NCBI GenBank assembly: GCA_030447505.1
Contig: JAUJOT010000005.1
Span: 356,704-420,703, forward strand
Direction of reading: 5' to 3'
Source: Solirubrobacteraceae bacterium
GTDB taxonomy: Bacteria > Actinomycetota > Thermoleophilia > Solirubrobacterales > Solirubrobacteraceae
DNA length: 64,000 nucleotides
In this document: one piece after another, positions 8,425 through 17,305 of the stretch
How positions within the stretch are numbered: the stretch's first letter is position 1
Layout: the number at the start of each line of letters is the position of its first letter
The notes under the pieces: generated by a model
The model's input: the letters and a program-made list of their open reading frames with translations, nothing else
Database searches by the model: none
What the model was told of the DNA's origin: nothing
Made by a program: the position numbers and the translations under genes

Positions 8425-8979
8425 ATGTCGATGTTGATGTCGCTCATCAAGGGCTTCAGCGGCAAGCCGTCGCATCCGCCGCTGACCGGCGCCAGCGTCG
8501 GGGCGTACACGGTTGGCGTCGCGATGTTGATCGCGGGCGCGGTCGGCCTCGAGGAGGAGGCGATGGCGAAGGGCGCGCTGTTGGCGATCTCCGGCGGGTT
8601 GATCGTCGCGATACCGACGACGCTGACCGGCCTGCTGGACTACTTCGATCTACCGCAGCGCAGCGCAGCGCGCACGGTCGGGACGTATCACCTGCTGCTG
8701 ATGCTGCTCGCGACGGCGCTTTTCGCCGCAACCTGGCTGGCGCAGCGGCCGGGCTACATCGACGGTGAGGTCACGACGCTCGGGCTGATCCTCGGCATCG
8801 CCGCATTCGGCCTCTTGGTGATCGGGGGCTCGCTCGGCGGAGTTCTCGCGTACGTCTACGGCGTGCGCGTCGTCAAGCGCGATGTCCCGCTCGCCGACGC
8901 GCTGATTCCCGGACGTCTCGAGGACAGCAGCGGCGGACGAACCAGCGGCGAACGAACGGACTGGACCGTCCGCGACTAG
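8425..8979 (+). CDS. DUF2231 membrane protein
   Basis: 184 residues from the ATG at 8425. An upstream open frame exists but has no coding character. Four membrane segments are visible: VGVAMLIAGAVGL, ALLAISGGLIVAIPTTLTGL, YHLLLMLLATALFAATWLA and LILGIAAFGLLVIGGSLGG. The helix-1/2 pattern with HPP near the start and GLLDY after helix 2 is typical of DUF2231, a putative heme- or redox-associated membrane family. Confidence 0.75.
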   Translation: MSMLMSLIKGFSGKPSHPPLTGASVGAYTVGVAMLIAGAVGLEEEAMAKGALLAISGGLIVAIPTTLTGLLDYFDLPQRSAARTVGTYHLLLMLLATALFAATWLAQRPGYIDGEVTTLGLILGIAAFGLLVIGGSLGGVLAYVYGVRVVKRDVPLADALIPGRLEDSSGGRTSGERTDWTVRD

Positions 8980-9137
8980 ACAGACAGCGCGTCGCCTGAG
9001 CGCCCGCGCATCACGTGGCCGGCGGAGGTCAGATCGCTCGTGGCGGCCGGCGCGACGACCACCACAGCATGTTCATACGTCCAGTGAGACGCGCGTTGCG
9101 CTACGCGCGCGATGGCTTGCCGCCGATACAGTGAGCG

Positions 9138-11555
9138 GTGTTGCGTCTCGCTCTGATCGCTTGCGCGCTGCTGCTCGTCGCCGGCCTGGCGCTCGCGGCG
9201 CGCGTCGAAGCGCAGTCGGGCACGAAGATCGGCCGTGCGACCGCCGCCGGCCGGTACATCGTGCTCTACGACAAGAGCGTCGATGACGCCGCCGCAGCCA
9301 CCAGGCGCCGCGAGCGGTCTCAAGGCTTCCACGCCAGACTGCGCTACTCCAGCGCCGTCAAGGGATTTGCGGCGACGCTGACAGCCGAGCAGGCGGACAG
9401 CCTGCGGACGGATCCGAAGGTCGCTGCGGTGACCGAGGACCGGGCCGTGAGGGCCTTGGCGGTGGTGCCGTTGGCGCCGGGTGAGCCGCTGCCGCCGTCC
9501 GGCGTGCGCCGCATCGAGACGGCGACCAGCAGCACCGCACGCGAGCGCAGCAGCGTCAACGTCGCGGTGCTCGACACCGGCATCGACCTCGAGCATCCCG
9601 ACCTCGACGCCGTCGACGGCAGAAACTGCATCAACGGCGCGGCATCCGCCGACGACGACAACGGGCACGGCACGCACGTCGCCGGCACGATCGCGGCGCG
9701 CAACGACGGTGCCGGAGTCGTCGGGGTCGCTCCGGGCACGACCGTCTTCGCCGTCAAGGTGCTCGACGCCCAGGGGTCGGGCACGACGTCGCAGCTGATC
9801 TGCGGGATCGACTGGGTCACCAAGACGCTGACCGACGGCGTCTCCGCCAACGACGTGCCGCTCGTGAACATGAGCCTGGGAGGGCCGGGGCCCGCGCTCG
9901 GCACGTGCGCGACGACGAGCGACCCGATGCACAAGGCGATCTGCGCCTCGACGGCGGCCGGGGCGAGCTACGTCGTCGCGGCCGGCAACGACGGCTGGGA
10001 CTTCGACCACGCGCAGCAGCCCGACGTCCCGGCGGCCTATCCGGAGGTGCTGACGGTGACTGCCGTCTCCGACAGCGACGGCCAGCCCGGCGGCCTCGGG
10101 CCCAGCTGCTCCTCGGCCGACGACACGTACGCCGGCTACTCCAACTTCGCGCTGACCAGCGCCGCGTCGGATCACACGATCGCGGCGCCCGGCAGTTGCA
10201 TCCGCTCGACCTGGCCGGGCGGCGGCTACAGCACGCTGTCGGGCACGAGCATGGCGGCGCCGCATGTCGCCGGCGCAGTCGCACTGTGCCTCGGCGAGGC
10301 CGGTGCACGCGGGCCGTGCGCCGGCATCCGGCCGGCCGAGATCATCGAGCGGATGCGCGCCGACGCGGAGGCGCGCAGCACGGCGGACGGCGGCTACGGG
10401 TTCACCGGGGACCCGCTGCGCCCGGCGGGCAGCAGCTACTTCGGCCACCTTGTCGCCGCCGACACACGGCTGCCCGCGGTGACCTTGATCGAGCCCGCAC
10501 ACGGCAGCACGACCGGCGACGCCACCCCGACCTTCTCCGGGCGTGCAGGCGACGCCGCCGGCGACGCGGAGCTCGTCGAAGTTGACGTGTTTGCCGGATC
10601 GACCGCCGACGGCTCGACCGTCCGCCAGCTCACGGCCACGCGCAGCGCTGCAGCGTGGTCGGCGACGCTGCCCGAGGAGCTGGCGCTTGCGAGCGGGACC
10701 TACACCGCGCGCGCACGTCAACGGGCGGCGAATGGCGACGAGGCGACGAGCGCCAGCCACACGTTCACGGTCGAGCCCGAACCCGCGACCGACGGCCCGA
10801 CCGGTGCGGTGACAACGCCAGCGAGCAGCGCGGAGCCGACGACCGCACCGAGCACCGGTGACTCGTCGCCGCGGCCCGCCGCGCCGACCGCCGACGCGCC
10901 TGCCGGCGCCACCCTCGGAGACGCACGAGTTCCCAGCGCGCCGCGCAAGGAGCCCGCCAAGCTCGAGGTCAAACGCGCACGGGTGCGCGCCAAGCAGCGC
11001 ACGCTCGAGGTTCTGGCGCCGATCAGCAAGCGCGCGACCGGCGCGATCACCGTCACCTTCCAGGCCGCCGGCATCCGCACGCGGTTCCGCCATACGATCC
11101 GGTCCGGCAGCGACCGCCAGCGCATCGTGCGCACGATCCCGCGCGCGCAGGCGCGGCGGGCGACCGGCATCGTCACCCTGCACTATCCCGGCAACGACCG
11201 TACGCGTGGGCAGGACGTCCGCCTGCGCGCCGCCTCCCGCAGCGCCGAGCTCGTGGCGCAGCGCCCGCGGCTGGCCGCCGGCCGCCTCGTAGCCGGCGGC
11301 ACCGTCACCTCGCACGCTCGCGGCGTCGTACGGGTGCAGCTGGACTGGTCGCGCGGCGGTCGCGGACGGCGCCACGACGTGAGCGTCCGGATCCGCAACG
11401 GGCGCTGGCGGCTCGCCTCTCCCCTTCCCGCCGACGTGCGCAGCGACATCGCCGCCCGCGACGGCACGCTGCACTCCTACGTCCTGTTCACGGGTTATGG
11501 CCCGCGGCAGGTCCGCGGTGAGATGCGCTCCTTCGAAGTTCTGAAAGCTCCGTAG
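9138..11555 (+). CDS. Secreted S8 (subtilisin-family) serine protease
   Basis: 805 residues from GTG. Residues 1-25 are a Sec signal peptide (LALIACALLLVAGLALA). Residues ~38-105 are an inhibitor-I9 propeptide-like domain (RYIVLYDKSVDD, AVKGFAATLT). The catalytic triad is Asp146 (VLDTGID), His177 (GHGTHVAG) and Ser371 (GTSMAAPH), with the oxyanion Asn in AAGNDG. Residues ~450-550 form an Ig-like domain (PTFSGRAGD...). The C-terminal ~220 residues are a basic, strand-rich region. It should be a secreted, possibly wall-associated protease. The esterase gene follows 19 bp downstream, probably co-transcribed. Confidence 0.92.
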   Translation: MLRLALIACALLLVAGLALAARVEAQSGTKIGRATAAGRYIVLYDKSVDDAAAATRRRERSQGFHARLRYSSAVKGFAATLTAEQADSLRTDPKVAAVTEDRAVRALAVVPLAPGEPLPPSGVRRIETATSSTARERSSVNVAVLDTGIDLEHPDLDAVDGRNCINGAASADDDNGHGTHVAGTIAARNDGAGVVGVAPGTTVFAVKVLDAQGSGTTSQLICGIDWVTKTLTDGVSANDVPLVNMSLGGPGPALGTCATTSDPMHKAICASTAAGASYVVAAGNDGWDFDHAQQPDVPAAYPEVLTVTAVSDSDGQPGGLGPSCSSADDTYAGYSNFALTSAASDHTIAAPGSCIRSTWPGGGYSTLSGTSMAAPHVAGAVALCLGEAGARGPCAGIRPAEIIERMRADAEARSTADGGYGFTGDPLRPAGSSYFGHLVAADTRLPAVTLIEPAHGSTTGDATPTFSGRAGDAAGDAELVEVDVFAGSTADGSTVRQLTATRSAAAWSATLPEELALASGTYTARARQRAANGDEATSASHTFTVEPEPATDGPTGAVTTPASSAEPTTAPSTGDSSPRPAAPTADAPAGATLGDARVPSAPRKEPAKLEVKRARVRAKQRTLEVLAPISKRATGAITVTFQAAGIRTRFRHTIRSGSDRQRIVRTIPRAQARRATGIVTLHYPGNDRTRGQDVRLRAASRSAELVAQRPRLAAGRLVAGGTVTSHARGVVRVQLDWSRGGRGRRHDVSVRIRNGRWRLASPLPADVRSDIAARDGTLHSYVLFTGYGPRQVRGEMRSFEVLKAP

Positions 11556-11574
11556 TAGCGATGCGCGCTGCCTC

Positions 11575-13473
11575 ATGACGTCGACTGGGTCCGGGGGGCG
11601 CCGGCGTTCGCGGGCCGGCTGGCTCCTCGTGCCGCTCGTCATGCTCGCGCTGTCGCCGGCCGCTGCGAGCGCGGACGTGCTCCTGCAGCCGATACTGCCG
11701 CTCGGGACCGAAGGGCCGTCGCTGGGCGACGCGGAACTGGCCACGCGCACCGAAGGCGGCGACGTCTTCGTCGCGATCAGCGCGCCCGCCGTGTCCCTGG
11801 CAGCGGGCGCCGAGTTTCGGCTCGTCAGCTGCGTACAGACCCACGTGCTGCACACTGCGCCGGCAGCGGACTGCAGTCAGCGCGACGTCGACACGCGCCA
11901 GCGGACCGAGGCGACGGCCGAGGAGGCGCCGATCGCCAGCCGGCAGATCGCGGCGCCGCCGGCTTCGCAGGCCGCCTGGGCCACCGGGGTGGTCGAAGTC
12001 CTGCGCCGCAGCAGCACCGGAGGCTGGCAGCGCGCGGCCTCGTCCTGGACGCCCGGAGGTCTTGCGACGGCGTCGTTGCCGCTGTCCGACCGCGGGCTTC
12101 CGTCACCGCTCGCGCCGCAGGGCGTCGCACTCGAGGCGATCGCGGACGGCGGCATGAACACCGGCGCCCGAGACTCGATCTGCGCACCGCTGGCGGGCGC
12201 AACGGCGCAGCCGCTGCCCGACGGCGTCACGAGCGGCGCGCTCGGCGGCGAAGGCCCCGCCTACAGTGAAACCGGCAGCCCACTCACCGCCGACCACGAC
12301 GAGCGCGGCGTCGTACTGTTGCTGCACGGCGGCGGATGGATGCTGACCGGCTCGTGGGCAGCGGCAGGCATGCGCCCGGACGCCGATCGCTGGCGCGCCC
12401 GCGGCTGGCGGACCGTCAACGCCAGCTACCGGGCATGCGGCGGCGCGATCGAAGACGTCGTCGCGTTCGTCGACCACATCCGCGCCCGGATCCTCGACAG
12501 CCAGCCGCTCTGCCTCGTCGGCACGTCCGCGGGGGCCCATCTCGCGCTCCTCGCCGCCGCGCTGCGGCCGGACGCCGTCGACTGCGTCGTGAGCCAGAGC
12601 GGCCCCACGGATCTCGCCGCGCTCGCCGCCGAGCAGGCGTACGACCCCTTCACCGGCGACCGCTGGGCGACCGGGCCGATCGCGACGCACAACCTCGCCG
12701 TCGCCGCGTTCGGAGCCGAGAACCTCGCGGCGATGAGCCCCGCCCGCCAGCGCATCGCGGCACGCCTGCTCGTCGCCGTCGGCGAGCACGACTGGTTGCT
12801 GGCGCCGTCGCAGGCGACCTCGTTCGCGTCCGCACAGCGGGCGCTGGACCGGGCGGCGCATGTCGAGGCGCTGATCCTGCCGGCAGGTACCGTCTCGTGG
12901 GGACACGGGAGCGTCTCGTCGACGGCGATCGAAGCGTTCCATGCGGCGGAGGCCAAGCTCGGCGAAGCCGCGATCGCCGACAGGCAGGCGTCGGCGACGA
13001 GCTCGCCGCCGGCCGGATCGCCGTCTCCAGCTCCTGTGCCGACGGCGCCGCCCTCCGGCGCGCCGCCGGCGCTCGCGGATCGGTCCGCGCTGCCCGCATC
13101 CGTGCTGTTGCCGGACCCGCTGGCTGCGCGCCGGCGCTCGGCCCCGGCGTCGTCGCTGCTCGCCCTCTCGACACCCGACCGCGCCCGCAGACGCCACGTG
13201 GCCGCCGGCGGAACCCTGCGCATCCGCGTGCGCGCGCGCCGTGGCGGAACGCTCAACGTGACGATCCGCATGCGCGGCCGCGTCGTCGCGCGCGCGGACC
13301 ACGCGCTCACCGCCGGACGCAGCACCACCGCCGCGCTGCGTGTCGACCGGCGCGCCCGCGCATGGCTGCGTCGCGTGCGCCGCGGGGTGCGGCTGCAGGT
13401 GTCCGCGACACTCCGCGACGGTCGCGACAGAAGACTCGGCGCTGCCTCCCGCACGATCCAGCTCGTGGGCTGA
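11575..13473 (+). CDS. Secreted alpha/beta-hydrolase (HSL/carboxylesterase-like)
   Basis: 632 residues. There is an N-terminal Sec signal (WLLVPLVMLALSPAAASA). The hydrolase domain is central (~245-460): oxyanion motif HGGGW at 251-255, nucleophile Ser318 in GTSAGAH, acid Asp406 in GEHDW and His444 in WGHGS. This is the family IV / alpha-beta hydrolase-3 arrangement. The N-terminal 200 residues are a strand-rich unknown domain, and the C-terminus is an Arg-rich strand-rich domain like that of the preceding protease. Extracellular ester hydrolysis is likely; the substrate is unknown. Confidence 0.82.
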   Translation: MTSTGSGGRRRSRAGWLLVPLVMLALSPAAASADVLLQPILPLGTEGPSLGDAELATRTEGGDVFVAISAPAVSLAAGAEFRLVSCVQTHVLHTAPAADCSQRDVDTRQRTEATAEEAPIASRQIAAPPASQAAWATGVVEVLRRSSTGGWQRAASSWTPGGLATASLPLSDRGLPSPLAPQGVALEAIADGGMNTGARDSICAPLAGATAQPLPDGVTSGALGGEGPAYSETGSPLTADHDERGVVLLLHGGGWMLTGSWAAAGMRPDADRWRARGWRTVNASYRACGGAIEDVVAFVDHIRARILDSQPLCLVGTSAGAHLALLAAALRPDAVDCVVSQSGPTDLAALAAEQAYDPFTGDRWATGPIATHNLAVAAFGAENLAAMSPARQRIAARLLVAVGEHDWLLAPSQATSFASAQRALDRAAHVEALILPAGTVSWGHGSVSSTAIEAFHAAEAKLGEAAIADRQASATSSPPAGSPSPAPVPTAPPSGAPPALADRSALPASVLLPDPLAARRRSAPASSLLALSTPDRARRRHVAAGGTLRIRVRARRGGTLNVTIRMRGRVVARADHALTAGRSTTAALRVDRRARAWLRRVRRGVRLQVSATLRDGRDRRLGAASRTIQLVG

Positions 13474-13590
13474 CGCCATACGAACAGCAGACGCAACCGC
13501 CAGACGCTCGGCGACCGGCGCGAAACCTTGCCGGCGCTGCCAGACGGCAGCGAACGCGCGCGCCCAGCACGTTCGAGCTGTCTGACAGTT

Positions 13591-13879
13591 GTGCGTACGC
13601 TCTCGTTCTATGGGGATCGTGAGCATCGTGAGCTGTCGCGCAACACCGACAGCGTGGTCGAGGAGGTCACGCGCACCGGCCGGCCTGCGCTGATCACCAA
13701 ACACGGCGCGCCGGTTGTCGCGGTCGTGCCGATCGACGAGGGCGGACCTGGAAGACGTGGTCCTCGCTCGCGCGCCCGAATACCTCGCGGACATGACCAC
13801 GGCGGACGCGGACCTCGCCGGGGGGCGCACCCGCAACGCGGCCGACCTCTTCGAGGAACTCGACGCCGCCGACGCCTGA
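13591..13879 (+). pseudogene. Phd/YefM-type antitoxin, frameshifted
   Basis: The middle frame gives RELSRNTDSVVEEVTRTGRP then ALITKHGAPVVAVVPIDE, the DNA-binding core of Phd/YefM antitoxins. The expected start MGIVSI (ATG at 13610) is in a different frame, and after ~13745 the C-terminal toxin-binding part (EDVVLARAPEYLADMTTAD, ending DLFEELDAADA) continues in yet another frame. There are therefore at least two indels; the second looks like one extra G in GGGCGGACC. It pairs with the toxin relic just downstream. Confidence 0.7.
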
Positions 13880-13904
13880 GCGCGACGCCGTTCGTCAGCC
13901 GCGA

Positions 13905-14091
13905 TCAGCCCGGCGCGGCCCCGGATAGAGCTGACCCGCCGCGCCCTGTCTGCCCCTGCGCGTCGGCGACTGGCGCGTGCTCTACCGCCCGGTCCCCGTC
14001 GCCGAAGTCGCCCGAGACGGCCCTGGCTTCCTCGGCGCCGGCTGTCAACCGCCGCGACCTGCTGCGCGCGGTACGCACCCTCACCAGCTGA
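13905..14091 (+). pseudogene. RelE/ParE-type toxin remnant
   Basis: Fragments of the RelE fold are split over frames: RVGDWRVLYRPVPVAEVARD in one, then VNRRDLLRAVRTLTS in another, which match the two last strands and C-terminal helix of RelE-family RNA interferases. The N-terminal half is unrecognisable. With the broken Phd gene this is a dead phd/relE-type toxin-antitoxin locus. Confidence 0.55.
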
Positions 14092-14182
14092 AGCCGCGCA
14101 TACACCCACGCGACTTCTTGCTGAGATCCGCGCTGCTCGCTGTCTGACTGCCTGAGGCGTTCGGGCTGCCCGCGTCCTCGCG

Positions 14183-14523
14183 ATGGTTGCCACCGTCTCG
14201 GTGGCGCGACGCTGTCCTTCTCGGTCACGGTCGTGGCGTTCACGCTGGCGTCCTCGCAGCTGAGCCCGCGCGTCCTGCGCGGCTTCGGGCCGATCGCCTC
14301 AGCCAGGCGACGCTCGGAACCTTCATCTACTGCCTCGCGATGCTGATCCGGTTGAGCTCGGCGGACGAGGGCCGGGCGGTGCCGAACCTCTCGATCCCCG
14401 AGGCGACGAGAGCCTCGCGCCTGTCGTCACTGCACCACACGTCGGCGAGCGGGAGGCCGGGTGTGACGTACTCCCCGATCTGCACCCGCTGCACGACAAG
14501 GCCGTTCGTCGCCTGGGTCCTAT
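14183..14523. pseudogene. DUF2254 membrane protein remnant, apparently rearranged
   Basis: On the plus strand two frames give FSVTVVAFTLASSQLSPRVL (about 14215-14275) and LGTFIYCLAML (about 14310-14346), the membrane core of DUF2254. On the minus strand, from ~14520 down to 14350, VQIGEYVTPGLPLADVW and GIERFGTARPSSAEL resemble the cytoplasmic C-terminal part of the same family. The two halves converge head to head, as if the C-terminal part had been inverted next to the IS end at 14524. Confidence 0.5.
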
Positions 14524-14571
14524 TGAGGCGGGCTGGGTTTCGCGGAGACCGGGTTTGGTGGGTTCCTCTCT

Positions 14572-14703
14572 TCATTGATTGAGAGAGGGAGTCAGACGGT
14601 ACTGCTCGTCGTAGAGTGCTTCCACCTCGGCAGGGGGACGATCGCCCAGAGACTCGTGCAGGCGGTCGTTGTTAAACCAGGCGACCCATTCGACGATCGC
14701 CAG
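14572..14703 (-). pseudogene. C-terminal piece of element A transposase OrfB
   Basis: Read on the minus strand, this encodes AIVEWVAWFNNDRLHESLGD followed by RPPAEVEALYDEQYRLTPSL and a TGA at 14572-14574. This is the standard C-terminus of IS3 OrfB. It is exactly the part missing from the OrfB frame at 17394-18194, whose native sequence ends ...TQLEL. Confidence 0.85.
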
Positions 14704-14783
14704 TGGCGTGACCCCGGTGGTTCGGTCCGGTGCTTGTGAGAGTACTTCTCGCCCACGATCATGGGCAGCGAGGACTCCAACGC

Positions 14784-15191
14784 ATGAAGCGACGCAGGCA
14801 CACTCCCGAGCAGGTCATCCGCAAGCTGCGCGAGGCGGAGCGGATGCTGAGCGAGGGCAAGACGATCGCGGAGCTCTGCAAGGAGCTTGAGGTCTCCGAG
14901 CAGACGTTCCATCGCTGGCGCAACCAGTACGGCGGGATGAAGGCCGATGACGTCAAGCGCCTCAAGGAGCTTGAGCGTGAGAACACGCGGTTGAAGGCGA
15001 TCGTGGCTGACCAGGCCCTGGAGTGTCAGGCGTTGAAGGAGGTTGCTCGGGAAACTGGTGAGCCCGGCCCGTCGGCGGTCGGCGGTCGCGGTGCTCTGCG
15101 ACCGCCTGCACGTCAGCGAGCGCTGGGCCTGCCGGGTCTGCGGTCAGCATCGCTCCACGCAGCGGCGCGAGCCGATGCCCGCCGGCGATGA
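14784..15191 (+). CDS. Element B OrfA (copy 1)
   Basis: 135-residue frame starting MKRRRHTPEQVIRKL. The helix-turn-helix (KTIAELCKELEVSEQTFHRW) and the following leucine-zipper helix (DVKRLKELERENTRLKAIVA) are the DNA-binding and multimerisation parts of IS3 OrfA. The frame overlaps orfB by about 150 bases, so OrfAB is presumably made by frameshifting. It differs from copy 2 by only a few bases. Confidence 0.85.
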   Translation: MKRRRHTPEQVIRKLREAERMLSEGKTIAELCKELEVSEQTFHRWRNQYGGMKADDVKRLKELERENTRLKAIVADQALECQALKEVARETGEPGPSAVGGRGALRPPARQRALGLPGLRSASLHAAARADARRR

Positions 15192-15905
15192 TGAGGCGTT
15201 GCGTGCCGAGCTGCGCGCGTTCTCGGCCAGGCGCCCGCGGTGGGGGTACCGCCAGGCGCACACGCATCTGCAGCAGGAGGGCTGGGAGATCAACCGCAAG
15301 CGCGTGCAGCGCGTCTGGCGCGAGGAAGGGCTGCGGGTCCCGCAGCGCACCCGCAAGCGTCGCCGGCTCGGCGACGCCACCGCCCCAAGGAGCTGCTGCG
15401 TGCCGAGCGCCCCGGGCACGTGTGGGCGTTTGACTTCCAGTTTGACCAGACCGCCGACGGCCACGTGCTGAAGCTCTTGAACGTCGTCGACGAGTTCACC
15501 AGGGAGGCGCTGGTCATGCACACAGCCCGCAGCGTCACCGCCGATCAGACCGTCGCGGTGCTGGAGGCACTCGTCGCGGTCCGTGGCGCCCCAACGCATA
15601 TCCGCTGCGACAACGGCCCGGAGATGACCGCGAACGCGCTGATCGACTGGTGCGCCGCGCAGAGCACGCTGACCAGCTACATCGACCCCGGCGCACCGTG
15701 GCAGAACCCGTTCGTTGAGTCCTTCCACTCGCGCGTACGCGACGAGCTGCTGAACCTCGAGTTGTTCTCATGCCTCGCCGAAGCCCGGGTCGTGATCGAG
15801 GACTGGCGCGAGGACTTCAACCGCCACCGGCCGCACTCCGCCCTTGGCCGCAAGGCTCCCGCCGTCTTCGCTGCTGCCTGGACGCTACCCGCACCCGCCG
15901 CCTGA
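15043..15905 (+). pseudogene. Element B OrfB (copy 1), frameshifted
   Basis: Nearly identical to the intact OrfB of copy 2, but the run at ~15383-15386 has four C instead of five (ACCGCCCCAAGG against ACCGCCCCCAAGG). Translation leaves frame before the DDE core; the core continues from 15388 in another frame. The element cannot make its own full transposase. Confidence 0.88.
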
Positions 15906-16085
15906 CCCTCACCGCACGGACGCGCGCGGACGGAAGCCCGCCGCTCGGCTCGCCCTCCGGGCTCGCCTCCGCGGCAGGCTTCCGTCCGCGGCAGCACCTA
16001 GCGTGTGGCGTGACCCCGGTGGTTCGGTCCGGTGCTTGTGAGAGTACTTCTCGCCCACGATCATGGGCAGCGAGGACTCCAACGC

Positions 16086-16493
16086 ATGAAGCGACGCAGG
16101 CACACTCCCGAGCAGGTCATCCGCAAGCTGCGCGAGGCGGAGCGGATGCTGAGCGAGGGCAAGACGATCGCGGAGCTCTGCAAGGAGCTTGAGGTCTCCG
16201 AGCAGACGTTCCATCGCTGGCGCAACCAGTACGGCGGGATGAAGGCCGATGACGTCAAGCGCCTCAAGGAGCTTGAGCGTGAGAACACGCGGTTGAAGGC
16301 GATCGTGGCTGACCAGGCCCTGGAGTGTCAGGCGTTGAAGGAGGTTGCTCGGGAAACTGGTGAGCCCGGCCCGTCGGCGGGCGGCGGTCGCGATGCTCTG
16401 CGACCGCCTGCACGTCAGCGAGCGCTGGGCCTGCCGGGTCTGCGGTCAGCATCGCTCCACGCAGCGGCGCGAGCCGATGCCCGCCGGCGATGA
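16086..16493 (+). CDS. Element B OrfA (copy 2)
   Basis: 135-residue IS3-type OrfA with the same HTH (ELCKELEVSEQTFHRW) and coiled coil as copy 1. It binds the terminal repeats and is fused to OrfB by translational frameshifting in this family. Overlaps the orfB frame from 16345. Confidence 0.87.
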   Translation: MKRRRHTPEQVIRKLREAERMLSEGKTIAELCKELEVSEQTFHRWRNQYGGMKADDVKRLKELERENTRLKAIVADQALECQALKEVARETGEPGPSAGGGRDALRPPARQRALGLPGLRSASLHAAARADARRR

Positions 16494-17208
16494 TGAGGCG
16501 TTGCGTGCCGAGCTGCGCGCGTTCTCGGCCAGGCGCCCGCGGTGGGGGTACCGCCAGGCGCACACGCATCTGCAGCAGGAGGGCTGGGAGATCAACCGCA
16601 AGCGCGTGCAGCGCGTCTGGCGCGAGGAAGGGCTGCGGGTCCCGCAGCGCACCCGCAAGCGTCGCCGGCTCGGCGACGCCACCGCCCCCAAGGAGCTGCT
16701 GCGTGCCGAGCGCCCCGGGCACGTGTGGGCGTTTGACTTCCAGTTTGACCAGACCGCCGACGGCCACGTGCTGAAGCTCTTGAACGTCGTCGACGAGTTC
16801 ACCAGGGAGGCGCTGGTCATGCACACAGCCCGCAGCGTCACCGCCGATCAGACCGTCGCGGTGCTGGAGGCACTCGTCGCGGTCCGTGGCGCCCCAACGC
16901 ATATCCGCTGCGACAACGGCCCGGAGATGACCGCGAACGCGCTGATCGACTGGTGCGCCGCGCAGAGCACGCTGACCAGCTACATCGACCCCGGCGCACC
17001 GTGGCAGAACCCGTTCGTTGAGTCCTTCCACTCGCGCGTACGCGACGAGCTGCTGAACCTCGAGTTGTTCTCATGCCTCGCCGAAGCCCGGGTCGTGATC
17101 GAGGACTGGCGCGAGGACTTCAACCGCCACCGGCCGCACTCCGCCCTTGGCCGCAAGGCTCCCGCCGTCTTCGCTGCTGCCTGGACGCTACCCGCACCCG
17201 CCGCCTGA
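16345..17208 (+). CDS. Element B OrfB transposase (copy 2), intact DDE
   Basis: 287-residue frame. An HTH_21-like region (RRPRWGYRQAHTHLQQEGW, INRKRVQRVWREEGL) is followed by the rve integrase core. The acidic triad is visible: Asp in VWAFDFQFDQ, Asp in HIRCDNGPEM, Glu in NPFVESFHSRV. It ends with the usual NRHRPHSALGRKAP tail of the IS3 family. Expected to catalyse copy-out/paste-in transposition. Confidence 0.9.
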   Translation: MLGKLVSPARRRAAVAMLCDRLHVSERWACRVCGQHRSTQRREPMPAGDDEALRAELRAFSARRPRWGYRQAHTHLQQEGWEINRKRVQRVWREEGLRVPQRTRKRRRLGDATAPKELLRAERPGHVWAFDFQFDQTADGHVLKLLNVVDEFTREALVMHTARSVTADQTVAVLEALVAVRGAPTHIRCDNGPEMTANALIDWCAAQSTLTSYIDPGAPWQNPFVESFHSRVRDELLNLELFSCLAEARVVIEDWREDFNRHRPHSALGRKAPAVFAAAWTLPAPAA

Positions 17209-17228
17209 CCCTCACCGCACGGACGCGC

Positions 17229-17292
17229 GCGGACGGAAGCCCGCCGCTCGGCTCGCCCTCCGGGCTCGCCTCCGCGGCAGGCTTCCGTCCGC
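17229..17292. terminator. Long-loop hairpin after element B orfB
   Basis: GCGGACGGAAGCC (17229-17241) and GGCTTCCGTCCGC (17280-17292) are perfect complements separated by 38 bases. The loop contains a shorter GCCCTCCGGGC hairpin. The same structure lies in copy 1 at about 15926-15989. It directly follows the transposase stop and may terminate transcription or block read-through. Confidence 0.55.
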
Positions 17293-17305
17293 GGCAGCAC
17301 CTAGC

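Noticed and set aside
8976..11855. 959-residue minus-strand open frame
   Set aside because: It is the antisense shadow of the S8 protease gene; composition is Arg/Ala/Gly-rich and no domain is visible, whereas the plus strand has a complete catalytic triad.
12103..14193. Long minus-strand frame over the esterase and the antitoxin relic
   Set aside because: Antisense shadow; the plus strand contains HGGGW and GTSAGAH motifs.
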